Below are positions 34,176 to 43,329 of a DNA stretch of 43,864 nt, piece by piece (the stretch's first letter is position 1; every line of letters starts with the position of its first letter). The position numbers and the translations under genes are program-made. The DNA comes from an uncultured Clostridia bacterium (lineage in GTDB: Bacteria; Bacillota; Clostridia; UBA1381): the NCBI GenBank assembly GCA_934462945.1, contig CAKSJF010000008.1, positions 1 through 43,864 on the forward strand, given 5' to 3'. Under the pieces are notes generated by a model. The model saw only the letters and a program-made list of their open reading frames with translations. It was not told where the DNA came from and made no database searches.

Positions 34176-35342
34176 TTACAGCTTTTGAATTGTCTCCATG
34201 ACATAGTCGGCAAACTGCGCACCGGTGCAGCCGGTGTCTCTGCCGGTAATCGTCAGCTTCTTTTCCTCATACATGCAGATATCCAAAGCACGCTCTAATT
34301 TGTCTGCCTGCTCCTGATAGCCGATATGGGAAAGCAGCATCACACCTGCGCGGATGATCGAGCAGGGATCTGCATACTGATCACGATGCTCTAACACCAT
34401 TCTCGGCGCACTGCCGTGGATAGCCTCAAACATTGCATACTTTTTACCAATGTTCGCACTGCCTGCTGTGCCGACACCGCCCTGGAACTCAGCCGCCTCG
34501 TCGGTGATAATATCGCCGTACAGGTTCGGAAGAACAACCACCTGGAACTGGGTTCTGCGCTTCGGGTCAACCAGCTTTGCAGTCATAATATCAATATACC
34601 AGTCATCCAGCTCAATACCCGGATAATCCTTTGCAACCTCCTGGCAGATCTTTAAAAACTTTCCGTCCGTCGTCTTGATCACGTTTGCCTTGGTCACACA
34701 AGTCACTCTTGTTTTGCCGTTCTTCTTTGCATATTCAAATGCCGCACGGGCGATTCTTTCCGAACCCTCCTGGGTGGTAACGGTAAAGTCGATTGCCAAA
34801 TCGTCATTCACATGCACACCCTTTGAGCCAACCGCATAGCCGCCCTCTGTGTTTTCACGGTAGAATGTCCAGTCAATGCCCTGCTCCGGCACTTTTACCG
34901 GACGCACATTCGCAAAAAGATCCAGTTCTTTTCGCATTGCCACATTCGCACTCTCAATATTCGGCCACGGATCGCCGGCTCTCGGGGTTGTGGTCGGACC
35001 TTTTAAGATCACATGGCACTTTTTCAGCTCTGCTAAAACATCATCCGGAATTGCCTTATGCGCCGCCACACGGTTTTCGATTGTCAGTCCGTCGATCACG
35101 CGGAATGCAACCTTTCCCTTTTCCACCTCATCCTTTAAGAGAAATTCCAGGATTCTGTGTGCCTCATGCGTAATTGCCGGACCGATTCCGTCTCCGCCGC
35201 ATACACCGATCACAATCTGATCCAGTGTTTTGTAGTCTACAAAGTCCTTTTCCTCTTTCATTTTTGCAACACGAAGTTTCTGCTCCTGTAACAGGTCTGC
35301 AAATTTTTCCGCAGCTGCCTTTACATCTGCATCATATCCCAT
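34176..35342 (-). CDS. icd: isocitrate dehydrogenase, isocitrate/isopropylmalate dehydrogenase family
   Basis: A 388-residue enzyme. IVIGVCGGDGIGPAI opens the catalytic part after an unusual 45-residue helical N-terminal extension. FYRENTEGGYAVGS, KANVIKTTDGKF, LPNLYGDIITDEAAE and AMFEAIHGSAPR are the family marks. Linkage to aconitase argues for isocitrate as substrate, giving 2-oxoglutarate for glutamate; NAD is the likely cofactor, but this is inferred. ATG 35342 is preferred: AAAGGA leaves eight bases, while ATG 35351 touches it. It is 15 bases after the aconitase stop. Confidence 0.9.
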   Translation of the reverse strand: MGYDADVKAAAEKFADLLQEQKLRVAKMKEEKDFVDYKTLDQIVIGVCGGDGIGPAITHEAHRILEFLLKDEVEKGKVAFRVIDGLTIENRVAAHKAIPDDVLAELKKCHVILKGPTTTPRAGDPWPNIESANVAMRKELDLFANVRPVKVPEQGIDWTFYRENTEGGYAVGSKGVHVNDDLAIDFTVTTQEGSERIARAAFEYAKKNGKTRVTCVTKANVIKTTDGKFLKICQEVAKDYPGIELDDWYIDIMTAKLVDPKRRTQFQVVVLPNLYGDIITDEAAEFQGGVGTAGSANIGKKYAMFEAIHGSAPRMVLEHRDQYADPCSIIRAGVMLLSHIGYQEQADKLERALDICMYEEKKLTITGRDTGCTGAQFADYVMETIQKL

Positions 35343-35357
35343 TTTGTTCATCCTTTC

Positions 35358-37289
35358 TTAATTCTTGTTTTTGGTATAATTCAAAAGTCCGCCGGCATAA
35401 AGCATTTCTTTTTGCCGCTCTGACAGATTGACATTTGCCTGGAACGTGAAACCTTTTGTTACGTCGGTAACCGTAATCACATCACCCTTTTTCAGCTGCT
35501 CGCCGATTTTTTCAATCCGAAGCTCATCCATCTGGTCAATCCGGTCATAATCTGCCTCGTCCGCAAATGTCATCGGAACAATTCCGGCATTGACTAAGTT
35601 CGCCATATGAATCCGGGCAAAGGATTTCGTCAGAACCGCTTTCACACCGAGATATAACGGCGCTAATGCCGCATGCTCACGCGACGATCCCTGACCGTAG
35701 TTTGATCCGCCCACAATCACAGACTTTCCAAGCTCCAGCGCGCGTGCCGGGAAGCTTTCATCGCAAACCGCAAAGCAGTGCTTTGAAATTTCCGGAATGT
35801 TAGAACGCAACGGCAGAATTTTTGCGCCTGCCGGCATAATGTGATCGGTGGTGATATTGTCACCCACCTTTAAGCTGCACTTTGCATCAATCGTTTCTGC
35901 CAGCGGTTCTGCCACCGGGAACGGCTTAATGTTCGGGCCTCTTAACACCTCAACAGAATCCATTTCTGCCTCGGATACCGGAGGAACAATCATATTATCG
36001 TTCACATCAAAGTATTCCGGAAGTTCAAACTTCGGCATCTCACCCAGGGTACGCGGATCGGTCAGAACACCGGTCAGGGCAGAAACTGCCGCCATTTCCG
36101 GAGAAACCAGATAGATTTGTCCATCCTTTGTTCCGGAACGTCCCTCAAAGTTACGGTTAAAGGTTCGAAGTGAAATACCCTTGGAATTCGGAGACTGTCC
36201 CATACCGATACACGGTCCGCATGCGCTCTCCAAAATTCTTGCACCGGCATCAATTAAGATAGACAGTGCGCCGTTTTTCGCAAGCATATTCAGCACCTGC
36301 TTTGACCCCGGAGCAATCGAGAGAGAAACATCCGGATGAACCGTTTTGCCCTTTAAGATATATGCTACCTTGAGCATGTCCAAAAGCGAGGAGTTCGTAC
36401 AGGAACCGATACAAACCTGATCAATCTTTAAATTGCCGATTTCCTCTACAGACTTTACATTGTCCGGAGAATGCGGACAAGCTGCCAGCGGCACTAATTC
36501 AGAGAGATTAATTTCCACAACCTCATCATAAACCGCATCCGGATCAGCAGAAAGCGGCGTGTATGCATCCTCTCTGCCCTGCGCTCTTAAAAATTCCCGG
36601 GTTGTCTCATCAGACGGGAAAATAGAGGTGGTTGCGCCCAGCTCTGCGCCCATGTTTGTAATCGTTGCACGTTCCGGAACGGACAGCGTTTTTACACCCT
36701 CGCCGACATATTCAATCACCTTGCCGACACCGCCTTTTACCGAAAGACGCTTCAGCACTTCTAAAATAACATCCTTTGCAGCAACCCACGGCTGTAGCTT
36801 TCCGGTCAGCTCCACCTTTACCACTTTCGGACAGGTGATATAATAAGCGCCGCCGCCCATAGCCACTGCAACGTCCATACCGCCTGCACCAATGGCGATC
36901 ATACCGATTCCGCCGCCAGTCGGTGTATGCGAATCTGAACCGATCAGCGTTTTTCCCGGAATACCAAAGCGTTCCAGATGTACCTGATGACAGATACCGT
37001 TTCCAGGACGTGAAAAATAGATGCCGTGCTTTTTGCAGACACTGCCGATAAAACGGTGGTCGTCCGCATTTTCAAAACCGCTTTGCAGCGTGTTATGATC
37101 AATATATGCAACTGAACGCTCCGTCTTCACACGCGGAACACCCATTGCCTCAAATTCCAGATATGCCATTGTACCCGTCGCATCCTGCGTGAGTGTTTGG
37201 TCAATCCGGATTCCGATTTCAGTTCCCTTTTCCATTTTTCCGTCAATTAAATGTGCGGAAAGGATCTTTTCCGTTAACGTCATTCCCAT
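35358..37289 (-). CDS. acn: aconitate hydratase
   Basis: A 643-residue [4Fe-4S] hydro-lyase of the short AcnA-like/LeuC-related type. GSDSHTPTGGGIGMIAIGAGG, cluster ligands in GSCTNSS and SACGPCIGMGQSP, and the C-terminal swivel domain motif GGSNYGQGSSREHAALAP are visible. It isomerises citrate to isocitrate. ATG 37289 is chosen since GGAGGG leaves seven bases; the ATG at 37304 overlaps the ribosome site. It forms an operon with icd; no citrate synthase gene is in the window. Confidence 0.95.
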   Translation of the reverse strand: MGMTLTEKILSAHLIDGKMEKGTEIGIRIDQTLTQDATGTMAYLEFEAMGVPRVKTERSVAYIDHNTLQSGFENADDHRFIGSVCKKHGIYFSRPGNGICHQVHLERFGIPGKTLIGSDSHTPTGGGIGMIAIGAGGMDVAVAMGGGAYYITCPKVVKVELTGKLQPWVAAKDVILEVLKRLSVKGGVGKVIEYVGEGVKTLSVPERATITNMGAELGATTSIFPSDETTREFLRAQGREDAYTPLSADPDAVYDEVVEINLSELVPLAACPHSPDNVKSVEEIGNLKIDQVCIGSCTNSSLLDMLKVAYILKGKTVHPDVSLSIAPGSKQVLNMLAKNGALSILIDAGARILESACGPCIGMGQSPNSKGISLRTFNRNFEGRSGTKDGQIYLVSPEMAAVSALTGVLTDPRTLGEMPKFELPEYFDVNDNMIVPPVSEAEMDSVEVLRGPNIKPFPVAEPLAETIDAKCSLKVGDNITTDHIMPAGAKILPLRSNIPEISKHCFAVCDESFPARALELGKSVIVGGSNYGQGSSREHAALAPLYLGVKAVLTKSFARIHMANLVNAGIVPMTFADEADYDRIDQMDELRIEKIGEQLKKGDVITVTDVTKGFTFQANVNLSERQKEMLYAGGLLNYTKNKN

Positions 37290-37332
37290 TTGAAATCCCT
37301 CCATGCCAGTTTATTTTTTTCCTATATCTATT

Positions 37333-37361
37333 ATTTTATCGGAAAATTCGCGTTTTGTCAA
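37333..37361 (-). promoter_or_regulatory. SigA promoter of the acn-icd operon
   Basis: On the minus strand TTGACA (37361-37356), 17 bases, TAAAAT (37338-37333), about 44 bases before the start codon. Confidence 0.85.
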
Positions 37362-37421
37362 TCGTTATCCGAATGTTAGCCGTACAAAACAATCACTTTT
37401 TTCCATAAAATCTTGTGGAAA

Positions 37422-37450
37422 TTCACAAAAGACTGCAAAAAACATACTAT
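37422..37450 (+). promoter_or_regulatory. candidate promoter of the small membrane protein gene
   Basis: TTCACA (37422-37427), 17 bases, TACTAT (37445-37450), divergent from the acn promoter 60 bases away. Transcription would begin almost at the ribosome site. Confidence 0.5.
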
Positions 37451-37474
37451 ATATATGAAAGGAGGCTGTCAAAA

Positions 37475-37771
37475 ATGATTTATTCCATCCTATGCTGTAT
37501 CATTTATATTCTATTGACCATCGCAATGATTTTGGTTGTACATAAGATTATTGAGCTGGAAAAGCCTGGGAAGGATGTTCCGGTGCTTTATATCGGCTCG
37601 GAGGACGACGCAGAATCAATCGAGGTCAAACTGCGGATTATGATGCTGGAATATCCGTCCTCAGAAATTTATATCGCCGACTGCGGAGCGTCCGAGGAGG
37701 CATCTGCAATTGCCGGGAAAATGTGCGAGGATTATCCGCAGCTTCATATGCAAAAAGCGGCAGACGAATGA
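37475..37771 (+). CDS. small single-pass membrane protein of unknown function
   Basis: A 98-residue protein. One hydrophobic helix (about residues 2-24, IYSILCCIIYILLTIAMILV) leads into a soluble domain with a strand-helix-strand feel (DVPVLYIGSEDDAESIEVKL, EIYIADCGASEEASAIAG). No family known to me. ATG 37475 follows AAAGGAGG; a longer frame from 37415 has no ribosome site. It is alone, divergent from acn, and its stop codon lies in the loop of the terminator that follows. Confidence 0.75.
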   Translation: MIYSILCCIIYILLTIAMILVVHKIIELEKPGKDVPVLYIGSEDDAESIEVKLRIMMLEYPSSEIYIADCGASEEASAIAGKMCEDYPQLHMQKAADE

Positions 37772-37786
37772 AACGTCTGCCGTTTT
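37753..37786. terminator. bidirectional terminator between the small membrane protein and SLH genes
   Basis: CGGCAGACG (37758-37766) pairs with CGTCTGCCG (37774-37782). TTTT follows on + and CTTTTTG on -. The left arm is coding and the stop codon of the small gene lies in the loop. Confidence 0.85.
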
Positions 37787-37793
37787 CTATCAT

Positions 37794-38747
37794 TTATTTC
37801 ATATCTAAGAATAATGAAATCGTATCGGTTTTATGACAGGTCCAGCCGCCCTTTCGGGTCTGGGAGGTTTCGTCCAGAGAAACTTTCAGATTTGGCGTTA
37901 CCAGAATCAATCTGCCGACTGAAGAATTGTTGGTCACGCGCACGTTTTGTCCACCGCCGCGAACATACAAATATCCGTCCACATAGGTATCTGAAAGCGT
38001 GAAGCCTTTTTCTGAAACAGCGTCACCGACAATGACTGCACCCTTGACCTTCGTTCCCTCTAAAACAACATCATCACTCCGTACCAGCACATTCCCGTCC
38101 TCAAATTCGGAATAAGTACCCGGCTCGTTTACATAGGTTTTTACCAGGTTATCCATTAAAACCGCAAACTGCGAGCGTGTGATATATTCGGTCGGAAGAA
38201 GTTTTCCGTCAATTCCGTCCCAATAACCGTTTCCGACAATTTTTGCCGCATACGGACGCGCCCACTGTGCAACCTCTGCCACATCTGTAAACTGATCCAG
38301 CGAGCTTTCATCATCAATTTCTAAAAACAGCACCTGGGAAAGAACGGTGAAACATTCCTGAAAGGTGATATTCTTTTCCGGATTCATGTTTTTTCCGTCG
38401 CCCTGGAATGCATTCATCGCAACCGCCTTGGAAAGCTCGGTATAATACCAAGCATCCGGATCGACATCTACATAACGCGAAATATCCGAGGTTTCCGTTG
38501 CCCCGAACGCACGCACAATAATTGCCGCCATCTGCGCACGGGTGATATTATCGTCCGGATTCACCCTCATACCGTTTTCCGTTTCCTCACCGTACAACAA
38601 ACCGTTTTTCACAGCATTTTCTAATGCCTGTGTCGTCCAGTTATCCGGCATGTCGATAAAGTCTGCCGCAAATACATTCGCCGCACATCCCAAGGAAATC
38701 AACGCTGCACCGCATACAGCAGTCATTTTTTTCAATATGTAATTCAT
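37794..38747 (-). CDS. secreted SLH-domain protein
   Basis: A 317-residue exported protein. A signal peptide ends near ANVFAAD (about residue 28). Three SLH domains follow (about 30-90, 92-150, 152-210), each with an ITRAQ/ITFQE/ITRSQ type segment, for binding secondary wall polymer. The last 100 residues (VLVRSDDVVLEGTKVKGAVI, YVDGYLYVRGGGQNVRVTNN) look like a small right-handed beta-helix. It is probably a wall-attached surface protein. It shares a terminator with the convergent small gene and has its own promoter. Confidence 0.88.
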   Translation of the reverse strand: MNYILKKMTAVCGAALISLGCAANVFAADFIDMPDNWTTQALENAVKNGLLYGEETENGMRVNPDDNITRAQMAAIIVRAFGATETSDISRYVDVDPDAWYYTELSKAVAMNAFQGDGKNMNPEKNITFQECFTVLSQVLFLEIDDESSLDQFTDVAEVAQWARPYAAKIVGNGYWDGIDGKLLPTEYITRSQFAVLMDNLVKTYVNEPGTYSEFEDGNVLVRSDDVVLEGTKVKGAVIVGDAVSEKGFTLSDTYVDGYLYVRGGGQNVRVTNNSSVGRLILVTPNLKVSLDETSQTRKGGWTCHKTDTISLFLDMK

Positions 38748-38775
38748 ATTTCTGCTCCTTTTTGTTTTTTCTTTT

Positions 38776-38804
38776 ATTTTATCATATTTTCTTTGAATCG
38801 TCTA
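38776..38804 (-). promoter_or_regulatory. candidate promoter of the SLH gene
   Basis: On the minus strand TAGACG (38804-38799), 17 bases, TAAAAT (38781-38776). The -35 matches four of six consensus bases. Confidence 0.5.
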
Positions 38805-38823
38805 TACTTTTTTAAAATTTTCT

Positions 38824-39597
38824 TTATTTTTCCCGTGCGTCCATCAAATACACACTCCCATCCGATAAGGATATCCTCCATACCGGATAAAGCGTTTCCG
38901 AATAAGCATAGCCAGGTTCTAATGCAACAATCGTCACCTCGCCCTGCGGACGGCTTTCCAGTCCGATAAAGTCCAGAAGAATTTCCGCCGCATTTTTCTG
39001 CTCTGCCGTTTCTTTTTTTTGTTTCAGGGAAACAAGCCACGACCCGGAAATCTTCACGATTACACCATTTTCCACCGTCAGATCAAATCCCTGGTCAAAC
39101 AGCTCCGCCTCATTCATCTGTTCCGTAAGATGCCAGACACCGCTTTCTGCCGCACGCTGTATCCGGATCTGACTTCGATCCGTGCCGCATTGTTGCATAA
39201 AATTCATAATTGCATTTACTTCGCCCTCCGGCATTTTTTCCAGCGGAATCTTTCCGGAAAAGGAAACCGTCTGATCCTGGACGGTCAGCGTTCCGTACTC
39301 TCCCCGGTACTCGCTCTCACCGATCTTTTCCGCCTGACCTCCCAGAACCCTGGAAATCCAATCCTCATTCTCCGCTGCCGGCATGCCGGCAACCTCCGGC
39401 AAAAAGCTGACACGTTTCGGAATCAGCGTCTCATCCATCAAAATCCGGTTATTTTTTAAAATCTCCCCGGTTGAATGTATGATTTCATCCGAAATCGTAT
39501 GTATTCTGTTTCCGGACATCACAATCACACTCGCAAGAAACAGGTTTGTGCACAGAAAAAACAAAATTAAAATGGTTTTGACTCTGCTCCAGTTCAT
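38824..39597 (-). CDS. yycI: YycI-like regulator of the WalK sensor
   Basis: A 257-residue membrane-anchored protein. One N-terminal helix (VKTILILFFLCTNLFLASVI) and an extracytoplasmic domain of about 220 residues that ends DGSVYLMDAREK fit the YycI fold. In Bacillus YycH and YycI bind WalK in the membrane and tune it. Its ATG overlaps the yycH stop by four bases (ATGA). Sequence identity in this family is low, so the call rests on topology and context. Confidence 0.85.
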   Translation of the reverse strand: MNWSRVKTILILFFLCTNLFLASVIVMSGNRIHTISDEIIHSTGEILKNNRILMDETLIPKRVSFLPEVAGMPAAENEDWISRVLGGQAEKIGESEYRGEYGTLTVQDQTVSFSGKIPLEKMPEGEVNAIMNFMQQCGTDRSQIRIQRAAESGVWHLTEQMNEAELFDQGFDLTVENGVIVKISGSWLVSLKQKKETAEQKNAAEILLDFIGLESRPQGEVTIVALEPGYAYSETLYPVWRISLSDGSVYLMDAREK

Positions 39598-40982
39598 TCT
39601 GCATCCTCCTGCTTCTCGTCCACAATGACGCTCTTAACCTCAACCTGCCAGTCCGGCGCAATTTTTTGTTCTTTCGGATCGTCCCGGTAAATCAGAGAAA
39701 TATTCCGTATTTCCACCTCGTTCATCGATTCTGCATAAGCAGCAATCGCCTGATCCAGTGTTTCGATATATCCCGGCACATCTACATGATCTCCCGGCTC
39801 ATAGCTCCGTGCAAACTGGATATAGCTTTTTAACGCTCCGTTTTCCAGCTGTACTGACACCGCATGGATGCCCTCCTCCTGTCCGAGTACCACCGGGATT
39901 CCTCCGGCACAATAATCGAATGCCGCTAAGACGCCGTCCCCCTCCGGCAGCGCTGACAAATAAAGTGACGGTTCTGCACCGCAGATTCCGGTAATTCTAT
40001 CGGCAAAATCTGCTGCCGCACTAATCTGCGCCGCCATCGACCGCACCGAGGTTAAGGACATACCTTCCAGCGTGGTGGACTGATATGCAATTTTCCCTTT
40101 CTGGCTCAGCTTTAAAATGCCCGTATTATCCACAAACACCTGCGTTCCGTTTGCTTCGGTATACTGCCGTACACTTCCCGGATTCATCCGGAATGCCAAA
40201 AGAAGCTGATCCAGTTGTTCCTCCGAAAGCTCCGCAACCGGATTGTATGCAGACAGCGACGGTACGCTGACCGTACTGGAATAGACCGGAACAGACGACG
40301 CTAAAACAATTTTCTGTTCGCCGAATGCTTTATCAAACTGTAAATCAAAGGAATAGTTGATGATAGGATGATCACGCGGAACGGAAATGCCGGCAATTGT
40401 CTGCTGAAAAAACTTTGCCTCCTGGTTGGTTTCAATCCGGTAAAGCGTTCCGTCTGATGCGTCCTCTAAATAGACATTTGCATTCTGTGCAGACGCTGCA
40501 ATTGCCACCCGGCAGACAGAACGAACCGGCAGCACAGAATGCTCCGTTCCTAAAAAGCCTGCCAAAAGCTCTGCCGGATATTCTGCCGGATACATAAAAT
40601 AAATGCTCCGGCTGTTTAAAACATTATTCCATTCGCTTTTACTGATTTTTGCAATGCTCTTTTCCTCTGCCCGAAACGAATCCGCCAGAATTTTTGAAAT
40701 CTCCCGAAACAACTCGTCAAAAGCCTCTGCATTTGCATTGACAGAGAAACGTGTCGTCTGATCTCCGGTATTCACCATAATCTCAGTCGGCGCGCCAAGA
40801 TGCGTTTTGGTGGAATCTGCGCCGCCGGACGGAAACAGCAGCTGGAGCAGCTTATTTTCCGAGGTAATAAAAAAATTATAGCCGGATGGCCATAATTTTT
40901 TATCGCTTAGTATTTTGCCGCCTAAAACGAAGTTCAATCCGACCAGCACGATTAAAAGAATACTCTTGAAACGCTCTTTCAT
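39594..40982 (-). CDS. yycH: YycH-like regulator of the WalK sensor
   Basis: A 462-residue protein with an N-terminal membrane helix (FKSILLIVLVGLNFVLGGKI) and a large external domain. SIYFMYPAEYPAELLAGFLG, QYTEANGTQVFVDNTGILKL and the C-terminal two-repeat pattern near IQFARSYEPGDHVDVPGYIE are YycH-like. It is expected to act with YycI on WalK. GGAG lies seven bases before the ATG. It is 27 bases after the small secreted protein gene. Confidence 0.87.
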   Translation of the reverse strand: MKERFKSILLIVLVGLNFVLGGKILSDKKLWPSGYNFFITSENKLLQLLFPSGGADSTKTHLGAPTEIMVNTGDQTTRFSVNANAEAFDELFREISKILADSFRAEEKSIAKISKSEWNNVLNSRSIYFMYPAEYPAELLAGFLGTEHSVLPVRSVCRVAIAASAQNANVYLEDASDGTLYRIETNQEAKFFQQTIAGISVPRDHPIINYSFDLQFDKAFGEQKIVLASSVPVYSSTVSVPSLSAYNPVAELSEEQLDQLLLAFRMNPGSVRQYTEANGTQVFVDNTGILKLSQKGKIAYQSTTLEGMSLTSVRSMAAQISAAADFADRITGICGAEPSLYLSALPEGDGVLAAFDYCAGGIPVVLGQEEGIHAVSVQLENGALKSYIQFARSYEPGDHVDVPGYIETLDQAIAAYAESMNEVEIRNISLIYRDDPKEQKIAPDWQVEVKSVIVDEKQEDAE

Positions 40983-41009
40983 ATCTTCACTCCGTTCAAA
41001 AATGGACGC

Positions 41010-41465
41010 CTATATAAAGTTCTTCATCGTCACAGTCACGCTCTTTAAGCGGTCTACTGTGCTTTTTTTGATCTTGGAAATATCAATCCGGGTTACCTGA
41101 TCTCCGTTCCAGTTCTTTGCATACACCAAAAAGATATTCTGATCTCCGTTTAAGCTGACAACCGTACTGTAAAGACCGCTTGCGCCAATGGAAATTTCAT
41201 TTTTAATCAGCTTGCAGGTTCCCTCTGCCGGACTGTACTGGTACAGCTTGATTTTGGTTCCCTGCGGACCTACTGCGGAAATCGTATAAGTCTGATCCGA
41301 GGTGGAGGCAGAATGCGATTCCGGACGCTTTATGTACACAATCGTATTTGAGCTTCCCTTTGCTCCTAACGGCATTGTTGTCCCGTAATCTGCAAAGCAG
41401 ACTGCCGGAAGCAGCATGGTACAAAGCAAAACCAGGCACGACAGCACAAAAAATTTTCTTTTCAT
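41010..41465 (-). CDS. small secreted protein of unknown function within the wal locus
   Basis: A 151-residue exported protein. A signal peptide (MKRKFFVLSCLVLLCTMLLP, cleavage near VCFA-DYG) precedes about 120 residues of Ser/Thr-rich, beta-strand-rich sequence (NTIVYIKRPESHSASTSDQT, INFLVYAKNW-like strand IFLVYAKNWNGDQVTRIDIS). I know no family. ATG 41465 has only a weak ribosome site (GGGG); the TTG at 41480 overlaps it. It lies between walK and yycH, where usual wal operons have no gene, and has an extended -10 promoter of its own. Confidence 0.75.
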   Translation of the reverse strand: MKRKFFVLSCLVLLCTMLLPAVCFADYGTTMPLGAKGSSNTIVYIKRPESHSASTSDQTYTISAVGPQGTKIKLYQYSPAEGTCKLIKNEISIGASGLYSTVVSLNGDQNIFLVYAKNWNGDQVTRIDISKIKKSTVDRLKSVTVTMKNFI

Positions 41466-41518
41466 AATTAATAACCCCAATCTATCTAAGACACTTAATC
41501 CATTTTTATGATAATTCT

Positions 41519-41527
41519 ATTATAACA
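41519..41527 (-). promoter_or_regulatory. extended -10 promoter of the small secreted protein gene
   Basis: On the minus strand TGT directly precedes TATAAT (41524-41519). No good -35 hexamer is visible; the start would be about 47 bases before the ATG. The promoter could also feed yycH and yycI. Confidence 0.55.
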
Positions 41528-41574
41528 CATTCATGTTACAACACCATTACATCAAAATTAAAATGCATTTACAT

Positions 41575-43329
41575 TTATACCGGCAAAGACAAAACAACCT
41601 CAGTGCCCTTTCCGTATTCAGAGGAAATGGTGATTTTTCCGCCCAGACGATCCATAATCTGCTTTGCAATTGCAAGTCCTAAGCCTGTTCCGCCGGTATC
41701 CCGGCTTCTTGCCTTATCCACGCGGTAAAACCGTTCAAAAATTCTGGAAAGGTTCTCCTGCGGAATCCCGATACCGTTATCTGCCACCTTGATATAAACC
41801 TCGCCATACATTCTTCCGGAAAATACCTGAATTCTGCCGCCCTGCGAGGTATACTTGATGGCATTGGATAAAATATTCACCACCACCTGCTCCAGCTTGT
41901 CACGGTCGCTGAAAAAGACCGGTACCTCATTCACAGCAGTATAGCTTAAAAGCTGCTGTTTTTTTCCGGCATTGATCTGCATCCGCTCCACTAAATCAGA
42001 AACAAAGCTGCGCATTTCGATCGGTTCTTTTTTGATTTCTCCCTGTTTCTCATCCAGACGCGAAAGCGTTAAAAGATCCTTGACAAGGCGCGTCATTCTG
42101 TCTGCCTCAGAAACAATCACCTTTAAAAACCTCTGCTGCATTTCATTTTCCTCTGACATATCCAGAAGTGTTTCTGCATAGGATTTTACCGTTGTCAGCG
42201 GTGTGCGAAGTTCATGCGAAACATTTGCTACAAACTCCCGGCGGGACATTTCCAGCTTTTCCTGCTTGGTAACATCATGCATCACCACCAAAACGCCGCC
42301 GATTTTATTTTCAAACCGGAATGTGGCAAAGGTCAGTCTCAAAACCTTTCCGTCCATTTCTACCTGACGTTCCTCCGGTTTTTCCTGCCGGATATACAAC
42401 AGATCCCCCAGAGAAATTTCTGCATGGAGCCGCTTTGCAAAGGAATCAAAATTAAATACTTCCTGATCCTCATAGGAAAGCGCGCGCTTTGCCTCCGGGT
42501 TAATATGAATCAGCTCACCGCGCAGATTAAACGCAAGAATCCCCTCGGTCATGTTTTGCAGAATGGTTTCCACCTTGTTCTTTTCCGCCTCCACTTCCTC
42601 AAGCGTTGTCTTTAAAGCAGTGGACATGTATTGGAAGGTATTTGTCAGTCTGCCGATTTCGTCGTTTGCTTTGGAAAGCGGCATGGTTTCAAACTCTCCG
42701 GACGCTACCTTTTCCGCCCGTTTTGTCAGATTAATAATCGGCACGGAAATCGTCCGGCTCAGCCAGAATCCGATTACAATTGAAATCAGGATTCCCAAAA
42801 GCAGCGCTTCTAAAATAATCAGCGCAACATTTTTGGTGATGCTGTAGATTTCATCCTTGGTATCTTTCACATAAACCACATATTCCGGCGTTTTCTCTTT
42901 TAAAACCGGCACGGCATAATCCATGTAATCCCGGTTAAAATCGGTCAGATTGCCGCGTTTCCCGGTCATGGCAAGAATAATATTGTCGCTCTTTGTCAGA
43001 TTCTGACTGCGGTAGGGGTCGGAGGTTTTTAAAACCGCTCCGGTTTTCGCATCCAGGACGCAATAGAACCGGTAGGTGTCAATTCCCAGCGGTCCGATAT
43101 AGGATGCCACCGCATCAGTCAGCTTTTCCAGTCCGTCCTCACCCTCTGCCAGCTGATCCAGCTGTCCTGCAAAATCGTCTGTAAAAACCTGCTCCATCAT
43201 GACGGTAAATTCCCGGTCGTAAAAACGGATCAGATTCACTAACAGGAACGAGCCGATCACAATGGTGATCGACAGGATCAGCAAGCCGTAAATGAGTACT
43301 ATCTTCTGCTGAATACTCCGGAACATCAT
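41575..43329 (-). CDS. walK: sensor histidine kinase WalK
   Basis: A 584-residue kinase. Two membrane helices (about 10-32 and 167-190) bracket an extracellular domain of some 130 residues; then HAMP, PAS (about 255-355), HisKA with the phosphorylated His in VSHELRTPLTTVKSYAE, and HATPase with DNGIGIP and GTGLGLAIAK. This is the WalK/VicK order; it controls cell-wall turnover with WalR. Its start overlaps the walR stop (ATGA). The PAS and following genes make the assignment good. Confidence 0.94.
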   Translation of the reverse strand: MMFRSIQQKIVLIYGLLILSITIVIGSFLLVNLIRFYDREFTVMMEQVFTDDFAGQLDQLAEGEDGLEKLTDAVASYIGPLGIDTYRFYCVLDAKTGAVLKTSDPYRSQNLTKSDNIILAMTGKRGNLTDFNRDYMDYAVPVLKEKTPEYVVYVKDTKDEIYSITKNVALIILEALLLGILISIVIGFWLSRTISVPIINLTKRAEKVASGEFETMPLSKANDEIGRLTNTFQYMSTALKTTLEEVEAEKNKVETILQNMTEGILAFNLRGELIHINPEAKRALSYEDQEVFNFDSFAKRLHAEISLGDLLYIRQEKPEERQVEMDGKVLRLTFATFRFENKIGGVLVVMHDVTKQEKLEMSRREFVANVSHELRTPLTTVKSYAETLLDMSEENEMQQRFLKVIVSEADRMTRLVKDLLTLSRLDEKQGEIKKEPIEMRSFVSDLVERMQINAGKKQQLLSYTAVNEVPVFFSDRDKLEQVVVNILSNAIKYTSQGGRIQVFSGRMYGEVYIKVADNGIGIPQENLSRIFERFYRVDKARSRDTGGTGLGLAIAKQIMDRLGGKITISSEYGKGTEVVLSLPV

